A DNA stretch of 64,000 bases from Paenibacillus polygoni (GTDB taxonomy: Bacteria; Bacillota; Bacilli; Paenibacillales; Paenibacillaceae): NCBI RefSeq assembly GCF_030263935.1, contig NZ_CP127162.1, positions 200,001 through 264,000 on the forward strand, written 5' to 3'. Every line of letters starts with the position of its first letter. Position 1 is the stretch's first letter. The position numbers were made by a program, and so were the translations under genes. Positions 32,716 through 42,589 of the stretch are shown piece after piece. Under the pieces are notes generated by a model that was given only the letters and a program-made list of their open reading frames with translations, ran no database searches and was not told the DNA's origin.

Positions 32716-34262
32716 CAGATTGTAGACAAAAGGCATTCGGAATGTATTCATTCTGAGTGCCTTTTGTCATTTCTACTTCTTTTCATGAATAAATCAGGTG
32801 GAAACCCGCCTGATTTACGCTGGAATTGGTCTGTTCCACGACCATCTGGCGATTTTCTTCAAATTCATGGCAGCAAACGTAAGCATCGCCTGCATGGACA
32901 ATTTTTTTAGCCCTCGCAGGGTTGTCCATCGCATGCCATGCTTTTCTTTTGCATCTGCAAATACCCGTTCCACCGTTTCTTTTCGTTTCGCATAGATTTG
33001 CTTTACATGCTGGTACTGTCTTAGATGTTCTACTTCTTCTAAGTGGTTTTGCCATACATGTCGCGTCACTACTTTTTGGTGGTTCTTGCTCCCTGTACAC
33101 ATGGATAAATAACGACACGATTTACAAATTTCTTTTGGAGATTTGTATTCTCGGTATCCTTCTTTATTGGTGGTCGAGTAAGGTAATACCACGTCAGCAG
33201 GACATAAATAGGCGTCAAAATATTCATCATACACGTAGTCATCTTTTCGAAAACCTTCTTTTTGAGAACGCGGACGTGTATAAGGCAGCGCCGGAGTAAC
33301 CCCTTGCTCCAACAAATATTTGCTAATCCAAGGTGTTTTGTAGGCAGCATCGGCTGCTACTGCTACAGGTTTCCCAATCTTTTCTTTTACCATTTCTACG
33401 AGGGGTGCAAGCAAGTGGCTGTCATGTTCATTTCCGGGAGTGACGATGTTACCGAGTACAAATCCGTTTCGGTCTACTGCTGCGTGAAACGAATAAGCAA
33501 ATTGTTTGGTCCGTTCATCTTTGACATAGTAGCCGCTATCGGGATCTGTAGTGCTTTGTTTAATTTCCTTTTCTTCTTCTTTTTTAAAAGAGTCCGGAGG
33601 AAACGGCTTTTTATCATGGTCGTCCCGATCTTGGTTAATTTCCTCTTCCAGTTTGCGTTGATATGCTCTTGTTTCTTTGCGTACAACCTTCTTTTCGAAT
33701 TTCCGTTTATTCGCACTCGCTTTTACGTGTGTAGAATCGATGAAAACATGCTCCGCGCTGAGTAAATGTTTCTCAGCTGCAGTCCGCAAAATACGGTAGA
33801 AAATCTGTTCGAATAGATCTGTATCTTTAAAACGACGTTCGTAGTTCTTTCCAAAGGTAGAGAAATGCGGAACTTTATCATAAAATCCATAGCCCAGAAA
33901 CCAACGATACGCCATGTTGGTTTGAACTTCTTCGATCGTTTTTCGCATGGAACGAATACCAAAGGTATATTGAATAAGAGGTAATTTAATTAAGATGACC
34001 GGATCGATGCTAGGTCGTCCAATTTCCGAATAATGATCCTGAACCAAGTCGTAGATGAAAGAAAAGTCGATCGCCGATTCGATTTTGCGAACCAAATGAT
34101 CTTCTGGAACGAGTTGATCTAGAGCAACCATTTCAAGTTGGTCACGTTGAGTGGAGGATTGTTTCGTTAGCAAGATTGTCACCTCAAATAAAATAGTTGC
34201 TTCTATTGTAAAATAAAAAAGACTGCAGGCAAACTAGTTTAAGCTAGTTTGTCTACAGTCTG
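32716..34262 (-). mobile_element. IS1182-family insertion sequence, complete
   Basis: A 1547-bp element with inverted ends CAGATTGTAGACAAA (left) and CAGACTGTAGACAAA (right, other strand). It is flanked by identical 25-bp copies of the csp-3 terminator stem. It encodes one intact transposase on the minus strand. The right end also contains a hairpin AAACTAG/CTAGTTT. Confidence 0.92.
32815..34182 (-). CDS. IS1182-family transposase
   Basis: A 455-residue DDE transposase. The N-terminal domain has LVPEDHLVRKIESAIDFSF and SIDPVILIKLPLIQYTFGIRS (two segments). The catalytic core has FIDSTHVKASANK, DAAYKTPW and ETVERVFADAKEKHGMRW, giving the D, D, E residues. Zinc-like CxxCxxLxxC spacing is visible in CKSCRYLSMC. 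The frame is uninterrupted and the ends are intact, so the element may be active. Confidence 0.93.
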   Translation of the reverse strand: MTILLTKQSSTQRDQLEMVALDQLVPEDHLVRKIESAIDFSFIYDLVQDHYSEIGRPSIDPVILIKLPLIQYTFGIRSMRKTIEEVQTNMAYRWFLGYGFYDKVPHFSTFGKNYERRFKDTDLFEQIFYRILRTAAEKHLLSAEHVFIDSTHVKASANKRKFEKKVVRKETRAYQRKLEEEINQDRDDHDKKPFPPDSFKKEEEKEIKQSTTDPDSGYYVKDERTKQFAYSFHAAVDRNGFVLGNIVTPGNEHDSHLLAPLVEMVKEKIGKPVAVAADAAYKTPWISKYLLEQGVTPALPYTRPRSQKEGFRKDDYVYDEYFDAYLCPADVVLPYSTTNKEGYREYKSPKEICKSCRYLSMCTGSKNHQKVVTRHVWQNHLEEVEHLRQYQHVKQIYAKRKETVERVFADAKEKHGMRWTTLRGLKKLSMQAMLTFAAMNLKKIARWSWNRPIPA

Positions 34263-34293
34263 AGACCCAAACGTTAGGTTTGGGTCTTTTTTT
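34263..34293 (+). terminator. Right copy of the csp-3 terminator with T-run
   Basis: The 25-nt stem repeats 32691-32715 and here keeps its seven T (34284-34293 region). It is separated from csp-3 by the IS. Confidence 0.85.
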
Positions 34294-34315
34294 ATTTCTA
34301 CTCTTTTATTCGAAT

Positions 34316-34361
34316 AACAATAGAGCCAAGCCATATTATATAATGGCTTGGCTCTATTGTT
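34316..34361. terminator. Long perfect hairpin, probable bidirectional terminator
   Basis: AACAATAGAGCCAAGCCAT and its exact complement form a 19-bp stem with an 8-nt loop, between the csp/IS unit and the convergent TetR gene. Confidence 0.7.
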
Positions 34362-34431
34362 GTTTATACGTTCTCAAAGGAACAATACACTTTCTTTGAA
34401 GCGTCATAAATTCCATGTATGTTATCGTCTG

Positions 34432-35031
34432 TTATTTCTTAACGAGGAACAACTGAATTAGCATTTCGTAAGAATAAATTAGCATTGTATTCACATCAAA
34501 ATCATAATCTGTCATTTCCGATTCAAAGGCATGATTTATAACCGAGGACAGAATAAAGATTAATAGTTCTACGGTTTGATCTTTACCCACTGGTGTAGGT
34601 GTATTCGGAATAATGGGACATTGAGGAATGAAAACCCCTTTTTCTACTCCCTCTCGATAGATGTCTCGAACACATTCTCTTCGATTTTCACTAAATGCTC
34701 TAAACTTCTCCCAATCTTCCGGAAAATACTTTTTCAATTCATTCAGATGTCTTTTGCGAAGTGTTTGAATGTTGTATAGATAAAAAACAGCGCGCAGTTT
34801 TTCGACATAATCATGTTTCTCATGAATGATTCGGTTCAGTTCCTCTCGGTCATTAGCGATAAACGAATCACAGATCGAGCTGATTAGATGATTTTTGTCT
34901 TTAAAATGGAGATAGATGGTTTTCTTACTGATCCGCAGGTTATCTGCCAGTTCATGCATCGTGAATTTACGGAATCCATACTGGTCGATTAACTTTTTTC
35001 CTTCTTCAATAATTCGTTGTTCTGTATTCAT
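34432..35031 (-). CDS. TetR-family transcriptional regulator
   Basis: A 199-residue regulator with the helix-turn-helix FTMHELADNLRISKKTIYLHF then KDKNHL near residues 23-48. The C-terminal ligand domain is unassigned. GGAGG precedes the ATG. It lies upstream (in transcription terms, downstream) of nothing else; the MFS gene at 35151-36371 runs in the same direction just before it, 119 nt apart, so the two may be cotranscribed or the regulator may control that transporter. Confidence 0.87.
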   Translation of the reverse strand: MNTEQRIIEEGKKLIDQYGFRKFTMHELADNLRISKKTIYLHFKDKNHLISSICDSFIANDREELNRIIHEKHDYVEKLRAVFYLYNIQTLRKRHLNELKKYFPEDWEKFRAFSENRRECVRDIYREGVEKGVFIPQCPIIPNTPTPVGKDQTVELLIFILSSVINHAFESEMTDYDFDVNTMLIYSYEMLIQLFLVKK

Positions 35032-35150
35032 ATCAGCACCTCCTCTGTGAAGTTTATATATTTAAGGAAAATATAAATACCGAGATACCTTATTATACAG
35101 ATTAAAGTCTTCGGTAAAAATGTAAAAAACAAACCTATTTTCGAATTTTC

Positions 35151-36371
35151 TTATTTATAGGACTCTGCTAAAGAATGAACCGTTTGTTTCAAGTTTATGC
35201 AAAACGGCACGATACTCGCAGCGACCAAGCAAATGCTCATGGCAATATAGGCAGTAACAAAAGAACCTCCGGATTCAGTGACAAGATTGCCAATGAGAAT
35301 AGGTGCAATGATTCCTCCCATAAAGGCACCAATATTAATGACAGAAAAGGAGGCACCAATGACCTGATTGGATACTAAACGATATGGCAGCACCATATAA
35401 GCGGTGAAGGCAAACATAAGTAAGACGGATATAGCATACAGCAATAAAACGGTAATGACAAAATGAGTCGAATAGATAAAACCGATTAGGCAAGTTGCAG
35501 CAGCCAGAGAAGAGAGAGTGATGAATGTTTTCTCTTTCTGTTTAAAATATTTGTTGATTAAGATGCCAGCCGCCATCGTGGCAACGGCCATAAGTATCGA
35601 ATTACTCGTTAGTAGATATCCGATTTTTGTATTGTCCATCATATGAAAATTCGCTTTTAAAACGGACGGCAGCCAGGAGATGACGCCTGTAGCAACTAAG
35701 TTCGTAAATAACATACCGATTGCGATACAGAGTACATTTTTTTCTTTCCACGCATCAAAAAGAGATACTGACTCTCTGGATTTTGTCGTTTTCGGGGAGT
35801 GTTCTTTCTCTTTCACAAATATAAACATCATCAACCATAAGGCGATGTAAAAAATAGTGATTAACCAGTATGCAACTCGCCAGTTACTATTAATGATTTG
35901 TGTTCCAATAGTGAATGCGAGAACACCGCCGACTCCAGCTGTAGCAAGTACTTTCGACTGAATGGAAGCATGCTGCTCGCCGCCGAAATTTGTACTTATG
36001 ATCTTAGGTGAACCTGTTGTGTAACTTGCATGCCCCAGTCCAACGCCCATCCGCATCATAGCCAGTGCAAGTAATGAGCTGGATAAACTAAAGAAGATCG
36101 TAAAGAGAATGAGGACAAACAATGAAGATAAAATAAATTTACGATAACCGAATCGGTCCACCAGCCATCCTCCTGGAATCGTAATTAAAGTAAAACCGAT
36201 ATAGTAGACACTCAGAATCATCCCCGTTTGATTCGGCAACCAGTGGAATTGATCACCCAAGGCCAGTACAGTCATCGAAATCATATTTTTATCCATAGAG
36301 ATAAAACTGCCCATAATTAAAACAGTTATCGCAATTTTCCATTGTTCTTTTGTCAGTATCACGGTGTGCAC
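35151..36371 (-). CDS. MFS transporter, anion:cation symporter type
   Basis: A 406-residue membrane protein with about twelve helices. PGGWLVDRFGYRK between helices 2 and 3 is the MFS A-motif, and the N-terminus (MGSFISMDKNMISMTVLALG) resembles sugar-acid and organic-anion carriers. The substrate is not identifiable. It lies between a terminator (36422-36472) and a TetR gene, so it is separate from the second MFS gene. Confidence 0.82.
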   Translation of the reverse strand: MHTVILTKEQWKIAITVLIMGSFISMDKNMISMTVLALGDQFHWLPNQTGMILSVYYIGFTLITIPGGWLVDRFGYRKFILSSLFVLILFTIFFSLSSSLLALAMMRMGVGLGHASYTTGSPKIISTNFGGEQHASIQSKVLATAGVGGVLAFTIGTQIINSNWRVAYWLITIFYIALWLMMFIFVKEKEHSPKTTKSRESVSLFDAWKEKNVLCIAIGMLFTNLVATGVISWLPSVLKANFHMMDNTKIGYLLTSNSILMAVATMAAGILINKYFKQKEKTFITLSSLAAATCLIGFIYSTHFVITVLLLYAISVLLMFAFTAYMVLPYRLVSNQVIGASFSVINIGAFMGGIIAPILIGNLVTESGGSFVTAYIAMSICLVAASIVPFCINLKQTVHSLAESYK

Positions 36372-36421
36372 CTCATATGCTGTAAACTTTATCGATCATT
36401 ATGAAGATCAGCTCTATTAAA

Positions 36422-36472
36422 AAAGCTAACTACAACCAATGAATATTGGTGAAACGTTGTAGTTAGCTTTTA
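36422..36472 (-). terminator. Terminator after the OFA-type MFS gene
   Basis: AAAAGCTAACTACAAC pairs perfectly with GTTGTAGTTAGCTTTT; the apex holds a nested CCAAT/ATTGG. A T-run follows on the minus strand. Confidence 0.88.
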
Positions 36473-36530
36473 TATTTATCAATTATCTGAAAAGGGAGGA
36501 AAAGGTTGGTCTTGCTACATATAATCCTGA

Positions 36531-37811
36531 TTAAGCGTTATTTCCGACTACTTGATCTGGTTGTGGCAAAGACGCAGATTCATATTTAGGTTTCGTTTTA
36601 GCTGCAAGGAAGTACAAAGCAGCACTTACACAGGAAAGTACAATCAGCACAGTTAAAACGAGACCATAAGAATTATTGATACCATATACAACGCCACCGA
36701 ATACGGCACTAAGTGCAGTACCTAAGGAAGAGAACATCGAAACTGTACCAAAGATGGAACTGAAATCTTTTTCGCCAAACAGGTAAGCCGTAATGTAGGA
36801 TGGAGCAATCGTAAGTGCAGTTGCACCAAATCCAGTGAATGTTGCATAAAGAATACCTGCAATTTGTCCATCTGCATGTCTTAGGAATACGAAGCTGAGT
36901 ACGTTACATAGTCCTAAGAAGATGATCATGATAGTGAGTCCCATTTTATCAAACATTCTGCCAACGAGCAGCTTACCGACAATAACCATTGCGGATCCCA
37001 AGGATAATAGGAAGGCAGCTCTTGATGAAGTAGCACCGATATCTGTCAAGAATGGAGCAAGGTTGATAATCATGGTATTTGCGACGATCCCTGTTACGAT
37101 AATAGCTGCGCACAAGATCCAAAACGATGGTGTTCTTAATACATCTTTTTGGTTCATACCGGATAACACTTGATTTTTATCTTTAGTAGGCGCTTGACCA
37201 AGCGGTGTCAAACCCATATCGGATGGGTGGAATCTGACAACAAATGCAGTCAGCGGAACAATGGTAACAGCAATCACAATACCAATGATCAGGTAGGTTG
37301 TTCTCCAGCCCACGGAATTAATCAAGGAACTAACGACTGGACTTAGGATAATACCGCCTAAACCACTGCCTGATAAGGCAATACCGAGTGCTAAACCGCG
37401 TTTCTCATTAAACCAGTTGGTAATCAGCACGGAAGAGGGAACGATTGACCCTGCAATGAGCGAAATACCTTGAAGAACAGATAGTGCATAGAAAACATAG
37501 ATATTACTTGCAAAAGAAAATCCAACAAAGGATAGTGCACCTAGAAGGGTACATACCGTCATAAAAACTCGAATATTTACTTTTTTAAGTATTTTACCTG
37601 CAATTGGAGCGACTACTAAACCAACTAAGGTAACGATCGTAAAGTATAGACTAAACTGAGATCTCTCAATACCGAGCTCCTGTGATACAGGGTCTGTAAA
37701 AAATGAAATCAAGTTAACAATGGGCGTGAAAAGGAATGTCATTGACATAAAGGCTGTGATTACGATCCACCAGCCATAGAACATTTTGTTGTTTTTAGCC
37801 ATGAGTTGCAC
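36531..37811 (-). CDS. MFS transporter, oxalate/formate antiporter (OFA) type
   Basis: A 426-residue twelve-helix carrier. It starts with MFYGWWIVITAFMSMTF, typical of OFA-like monocarboxylate carriers, and has WFNEKRGLALGIALSGSGLGG after helix 4 (WFNEKRGLALG, then IALSGSGLGG). It follows the M20 amidohydrolase gene by 24 nt on the minus strand, so the pair probably imports and deacylates one substrate. Which acid is carried is unknown. Confidence 0.85.
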   Translation of the reverse strand: MQLMAKNNKMFYGWWIVITAFMSMTFLFTPIVNLISFFTDPVSQELGIERSQFSLYFTIVTLVGLVVAPIAGKILKKVNIRVFMTVCTLLGALSFVGFSFASNIYVFYALSVLQGISLIAGSIVPSSVLITNWFNEKRGLALGIALSGSGLGGIILSPVVSSLINSVGWRTTYLIIGIVIAVTIVPLTAFVVRFHPSDMGLTPLGQAPTKDKNQVLSGMNQKDVLRTPSFWILCAAIIVTGIVANTMIINLAPFLTDIGATSSRAAFLLSLGSAMVIVGKLLVGRMFDKMGLTIMIIFLGLCNVLSFVFLRHADGQIAGILYATFTGFGATALTIAPSYITAYLFGEKDFSSIFGTVSMFSSLGTALSAVFGGVVYGINNSYGLVLTVLIVLSCVSAALYFLAAKTKPKYESASLPQPDQVVGNNA

Positions 37812-37835
37812 CTTCCCGAGTTTGATATGAATAAT

Positions 37836-39008
37836 CTATTTTTGTCCCAATAAATCTAAGATTAATTGAACTTCGACTTTTGTACCGTTAACTAAAGCTT
37901 CTTCCATGACTCTGAATTTCGGATGGTGGTTCATATAACCGCATCCTTCTTCTTCTAAGCCGGCGCCTAATAACATGAAGCAACCTGGAACAACTTTGGT
38001 ATAAGCGGAGAAATCTTCACTCGCCATTAGCATAGGAGATTCGTAGACTAAATCTTTACCAAGTACTTTTGTAGCCGATTCAAAAGCGAATTCAGCAAGT
38101 TCAGGTGTGCTGTACACAGCTGAGTAACCGCGGACATAATCGAGTTCAACCGTAGCACCGTATGCAGCAGCTACATATTCAATCACTTCTCTAACCCGTT
38201 TTTCCATGAGGTTGCGAATTTCTTCATTAGTCGTACGGATGGAGCAGCTTAGGGTAGCTGTATCTGCAATAATATTAGGAGCTTGGCCGCTGTGGAATTC
38301 ACCAATGCTAAGAATCGCCATTTCGCTTGCTGGAACATTACGAGATACAATACTTTGGAGTGCCATAACCATATGGCTGCCGACTACGATTGGATCAATG
38401 GACAATTCTGGTGTAGAAGCGTGAGATCCTTTCCCTTGGATTTTTAAGAAAAATCCGTCAGCAGCAGTGGTTGTATACCCAGGTACAATACCGAGAGAGC
38501 CTGTTTTTAATCTTGGGATAATGTGAATACCGAAGATTTGATCTACGTCCTTCAGTACGCCTGCATCAACGAGTTCTTGAGCACCGCCAGGAACTTGTTC
38601 TTCTGCATGTTGAAAAATAAACTTAACGGTTCCAGCTAGTTTGTCTTTCATACCGGATAGTACACTTGCTGCTCCAAGCAACATCGCAACATGGGTATCA
38701 TGTCCGCAAGCGTGCATAACACCGTCATTTACCGATTTGAAATCTAAAGTCGTTTCCTCCTGAATTGGCAAAGCATCCATATCTGCACGAAGTGCAATTG
38801 TTTTACCCTCGCCAGCAGCGCCGACTAAGGTAGCAACTACACTGGTTGGAGTAGGACGTGTTAATTCAAGGTTAGGAAAAGTAGATAAGATATCGTAAAT
38901 ATATTGTGAAGTTTTAAATTCTTTAAATGAGAGTTCAGGATGTTTATGTAGATGTTGTCTCCATTCTGAAATCTTCTCTACAGGTATTTGATCAAACCAG
39001 TCCATCAT
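37836..39008 (-). CDS. M20-family amidohydrolase (N-acyl-amino acid hydrolase type)
   Basis: A 390-residue metal-dependent amidohydrolase. HLHKHPELSFKEF at the N-terminus, DMDALPIQEET, HACGHDTHVAML (metal ligands) and FIFQHAEEQVPGGAQ (catalytic Glu pair) are all standard. Such enzymes release amino acids from N-acyl conjugates or act on indole-3-acetyl or aminobenzoyl conjugates. The OFA transporter follows in the same operon. A palindrome lies just upstream of the ribosome site. Exact substrate unknown. Confidence 0.9.
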   Translation of the reverse strand: MMDWFDQIPVEKISEWRQHLHKHPELSFKEFKTSQYIYDILSTFPNLELTRPTPTSVVATLVGAAGEGKTIALRADMDALPIQEETTLDFKSVNDGVMHACGHDTHVAMLLGAASVLSGMKDKLAGTVKFIFQHAEEQVPGGAQELVDAGVLKDVDQIFGIHIIPRLKTGSLGIVPGYTTTAADGFFLKIQGKGSHASTPELSIDPIVVGSHMVMALQSIVSRNVPASEMAILSIGEFHSGQAPNIIADTATLSCSIRTTNEEIRNLMEKRVREVIEYVAAAYGATVELDYVRGYSAVYSTPELAEFAFESATKVLGKDLVYESPMLMASEDFSAYTKVVPGCFMLLGAGLEEEGCGYMNHHPKFRVMEEALVNGTKVEVQLILDLLGQK

Positions 39009-39042
39009 CGTAAAAACTCCCTTCTCGTTATAGAAATAATAT

Positions 39043-39058
39043 TGTGAAACAATTCACA
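39043..39058. promoter_or_regulatory. Palindrome upstream of the amidohydrolase gene, possible operator
   Basis: TGTGAA-ACAA-TTCACA, perfect 6-bp arms, 35 nt before the amidohydrolase start on the minus strand. Confidence 0.45.
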
Positions 39059-39617
39059 GATTCTATTAAATATAAAAATAGAAAGTTGATTCTAAGAGAA
39101 ATATAGTTGAACGTTCTTTCTTGGGTACCAGCAACAAAGGACTGTTCTTGTTTATGAATCTAGAATAGCACGAAACTAAAAAACTTTCTAGAGTTTCCTA
39201 GTGTTTAATTTGTGAACGGTATTTTCTGTAGATTTCGCAGAATATTATGTAGATATGTGAGTCTATGAAGAACGACAACGCGTTGTTATATTCACTAAAA
39301 GGACCATTTTTCTATATAATTCAGGTCGCAAGTATGTGTATTTAAAAATTATTAAATTTTTTGGTTATTGTAAAAATTATCACTGATGGACAATAAATTT
39401 TCTGTTCATTGGTGTCATTCAAAAGAGACGCATAGAAAAAACCGTAAAAAATAGAAGTTTTTAATTTCTCAGAAATCTGTTACTATAAAAACAAGTAAAC
39501 GTATTCAAAAAAATGTGTAAGCAAATTCACCGAGAGAGTACTAGATTTTAAAGTCGTGCCCAATCAACCACAATACATATTCCTATTACTAGAATAGGTA
39601 GATCAGGAGGAAATCAT
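39059..39617. other. Divergent intergenic region before the GH3 gene
   Basis: About 560 bp, AT-rich, between the amidohydrolase and glycosidase genes. ACTATAAAAAC near 39480 could be a -10 for the GH3 gene. I see no gene or clear operator. AGGAGG for the next gene is at 39605-39610. Confidence 0.4.
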
Positions 39618-42404
39618 TTGAGTTCAGATCTTATTGGCGTTCCATTGGAAGGGTTTGCAGAATTCAGTAGAAAAGTCGCAGCAGAAGGTGCAGTTCTCTT
39701 AAAAAATGAGGAAAAAGTTCTTCCTATACAGGTTTCCGAAAACGTTTCAGTTTTTGGGCGCACCCAGGTAAATTACTATCGCAGCGGTACAGGATCGGGC
39801 GGAAGCGTAAACGTTGTATACACAACCAATCTGCTGGATGGACTCCGTGCAAAGGCACAATTTAGTATTAATGAAGAACTGGCATCCGTATACGAGAAAT
39901 GGATTGAAAAGAATCCGTTTGATAATGGTGGAGGAGGCTGGGCTGCAGAGCCTTGGCATCAACAAGAAATGCCTTTAACGGATGACCTCGTCGCTGCTGC
40001 AAGACAGAAATCAGCGAAAGCAATTATCGTCATCGGTCGTACCGCTGGGGAAGATCAAGATAATGCAGACGAGCAAGGAAGCTATCAGCTGACAGATGAT
40101 GAGAAAGCAATGCTAAAGATCGTTACAACCCATTTCGAGCAGACGATTGTGGTACTGAACGTATCCAATATTATTGATATGAGCTGGCTGAATGAGAAGA
40201 CTTTAGTTCATCCGATCTCAAGTGTGATTTACGCTTGGCAGGGCGGAATGGAAGGCGGAAATGCAATTGCGGATGTGCTGGTTGGTGAAGTGACACCAAG
40301 CGGGAAATTAACGGATACGATTGCTTATTCTATTGAAGATTACCCCTCCACAAAGAATTACGGCAATGAATTTAAGAACCTCTATGAAGAAGATATTTAT
40401 GTAGGTTACCGCTACTTTGAGACGTTCTGTCCAGATAAGGTTCAATTTGAATTTGGGTATGGCCTGTCTTATACCACTTTCGAAGTAAAGCCTGAAGAAG
40501 CTAAGCAGATCACCAAAGACGGATCGAAGTATATTGAGCTTGAGGTAACTGTAACTAATACCGGGGATACTTATGCAGGCAAAGAGACAGTACAAGTCTA
40601 CTATGAAGCGCCTCAAGGGAAACTCGGAAAGCCGGCCAAAGCGCTTGCTGCTTTTGCAAAAACAAAAATTGTTCAGCCGGGTGAATCCGAACGTTTGACG
40701 TTGCAATTCCCTGTGAACTCAATGGCTTCGTATGATGACAGCGGGGTAACAGGATTTCCATCTGCTTATGTTTTAGAAGAAGGAAGTTATTTATTTTATG
40801 TTGGCACAAGTGTAAAACAGGTAGAAAAAGTATCGGTGGATGGACAGAATGGCTACTATACCGAGGAACTTATTGTCGTTGAACAGCTGCAAGAAGCGAT
40901 GGCACCAACAGAGAAATTCAATAGAATGAAGCCAGGCGTTCGTAAAGAAAATGGGATTTATGAATTGGCAGAGGCTGAAGTTCCTACACGCCAAATTTCG
41001 TTAGCAGATCGAATTGAAGCCAATTTACCGAAGACACTGGATCAAACAGGAGACAAAGGTTACAAGCTGAGTGACGTACATGAGCAGAAAGTCAACATGG
41101 AAGCTTTTATCGCTCAACTTAGTGATCAAGATTTAGCAGCGATTATTAGAGGAGAAGGCATGAGCAGCCCGCTCGTTACACCAGGAACAGCATCTGCTTT
41201 TGGCGGTGTAAGCGACAGTCTTCTGAGCTATGGTATTCCAGTCGGCTGTACCTCTGACGGCCCTTCGGGGATTCGAATGGATAGTGGGCAGCAGGCAACT
41301 CAGGTTGCGATTGGGACATTGCTTGCCGCAACATGGGATACGGACCTGGTAGAAGAATTATATGTTTTGGAAGGTAAGGAGCTGGTGCGTAACAATATTG
41401 ATACGTTGCTCGGACCAGGACTTAATATTCGTCGTAGTCCGCTAAATGGACGTAACTTTGAATATTTCTCAGAAGATCCACTGGTCTCCGGCTTGTTTGC
41501 ATCAGCTTGTACCCGCGGGCTTCGCAAGGGTGGTTCGCAGGCAACGCTGAAACACTTTGCCTGCAACAACCAGGAGAAATACCGTACGAAAGTGGATGCA
41601 GTTGTATCTGAGCGTGCTTTGCGAGAAATCTATCTTAAAGGATTTGAAATCGCTGTAAAAGAAGGCGGAGCAAATTCCATTATGACTTCGTATAATCCGG
41701 TCAACGGACATTGGGCAGCATCGAATTATGATCTGAATACAACGATTCTTCGCGGTGAGTGGGGTTTCAAAGGAATCGTAATGACGGACTGGTGGGCTGT
41801 AATGAACGATGTCGTAAACGGCGGACCGGCTGATCGTAAATATACCAATCACATGGCGCGTGCTCAAAACGATCTATATATGGTCGTTAGTAATTATGGA
41901 GCTGAAACAAATGCCTGGGGAGACAACACAATAGAGTCACTTGATAATGGTACTCTTACCCGCGGTGAGTTACAGCGTAATGCAATGAATATCTGTGGTT
42001 TCTTAATGCAAGCACTTGTATTTTCTAGAGAGCAAGTTATTCAGGAGAAGATTGAAACATGTAAGGCAGATGCTTCTCTGCAAGCAGAAGAGGCTCAAGT
42101 GATCGGGCAAGATGAGCAGATAAAAGTGAATGTATCCGGCTCAACCATCATCAAAGTGAATGAGTCAGGCGTATATCGTATGTTTGCCGGCCTTATGTCT
42201 CCAGATGGGGTGCTGTCACAAAGTGCCTGCAATCTGATTCTGAATGATCAGGTAGCAGCGACCCTTCAGACGAATGGTACAGAAGGCAGATGGATCAAGC
42301 TGAAACAAGCTAAGGTAGAGCTGGAAGCAGGACTTTACGAGATGAAGTTTGAACATATCAAGCCTGGAATGCAGATCGACTGGATTGAATTCAAACAAGT
42401 ATAA
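39618..42404 (+). CDS. Glycoside hydrolase family 3, domain-permuted (beta-glucosidase type)
   Basis: A 928-residue enzyme without signal peptide, so cytoplasmic. The order is unusual: the GH3 C-terminal alpha/beta sandwich comes first (AEGAVLLKNEEKVLPI near residue 20; FGYGLSYTTFEV near 285), then a fibronectin III-like domain (about 290-400), then the catalytic barrel (GIPVGCTSDGPSGIRM; LGPGLNIRRSPLNGRNFEYF). The probable nucleophile is Asp724 in GIVMTDWW. This permutation is known from Ruminococcus and Butyrivibrio beta-glucosidases. It probably cleaves imported oligosaccharides. The start is TTG 39618 with AGGAGG 7 nt upstream. Confidence 0.92.
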   Translation: MSSDLIGVPLEGFAEFSRKVAAEGAVLLKNEEKVLPIQVSENVSVFGRTQVNYYRSGTGSGGSVNVVYTTNLLDGLRAKAQFSINEELASVYEKWIEKNPFDNGGGGWAAEPWHQQEMPLTDDLVAAARQKSAKAIIVIGRTAGEDQDNADEQGSYQLTDDEKAMLKIVTTHFEQTIVVLNVSNIIDMSWLNEKTLVHPISSVIYAWQGGMEGGNAIADVLVGEVTPSGKLTDTIAYSIEDYPSTKNYGNEFKNLYEEDIYVGYRYFETFCPDKVQFEFGYGLSYTTFEVKPEEAKQITKDGSKYIELEVTVTNTGDTYAGKETVQVYYEAPQGKLGKPAKALAAFAKTKIVQPGESERLTLQFPVNSMASYDDSGVTGFPSAYVLEEGSYLFYVGTSVKQVEKVSVDGQNGYYTEELIVVEQLQEAMAPTEKFNRMKPGVRKENGIYELAEAEVPTRQISLADRIEANLPKTLDQTGDKGYKLSDVHEQKVNMEAFIAQLSDQDLAAIIRGEGMSSPLVTPGTASAFGGVSDSLLSYGIPVGCTSDGPSGIRMDSGQQATQVAIGTLLAATWDTDLVEELYVLEGKELVRNNIDTLLGPGLNIRRSPLNGRNFEYFSEDPLVSGLFASACTRGLRKGGSQATLKHFACNNQEKYRTKVDAVVSERALREIYLKGFEIAVKEGGANSIMTSYNPVNGHWAASNYDLNTTILRGEWGFKGIVMTDWWAVMNDVVNGGPADRKYTNHMARAQNDLYMVVSNYGAETNAWGDNTIESLDNGTLTRGELQRNAMNICGFLMQALVFSREQVIQEKIETCKADASLQAEEAQVIGQDEQIKVNVSGSTIIKVNESGVYRMFAGLMSPDGVLSQSACNLILNDQVAATLQTNGTEGRWIKLKQAKVELEAGLYEMKFEHIKPGMQIDWIEFKQV

Positions 42405-42451
42405 TTAACGGCGAATACCTTTTTTTAGCTAAAAGAACCTGAAAGAAGCTA

Positions 42452-42507
42452 AAAGTCTGTAGATAGGGTCCTTCTTGAACAAAGAGGATCTCTACAGACT
42501 TTTTTCT
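42452..42507 (+). terminator. Terminator after the GH3 gene
   Basis: AAGTCTGTAGA and TCTACAGACTT pair across a longer loop, followed by five T. Confidence 0.75.
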
Positions 42508-42589
42508 ATATAGATGAAGAAAGGGATGGGCAGCCATATTACCATATTATACAATTATAATATATGTGGCTAAATGTTCGGAAATATGC

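Noticed and set aside
32922..33765. Plus-strand frames inside the IS1182 element
   Set aside because: They are shadows of the transposase on the other strand.
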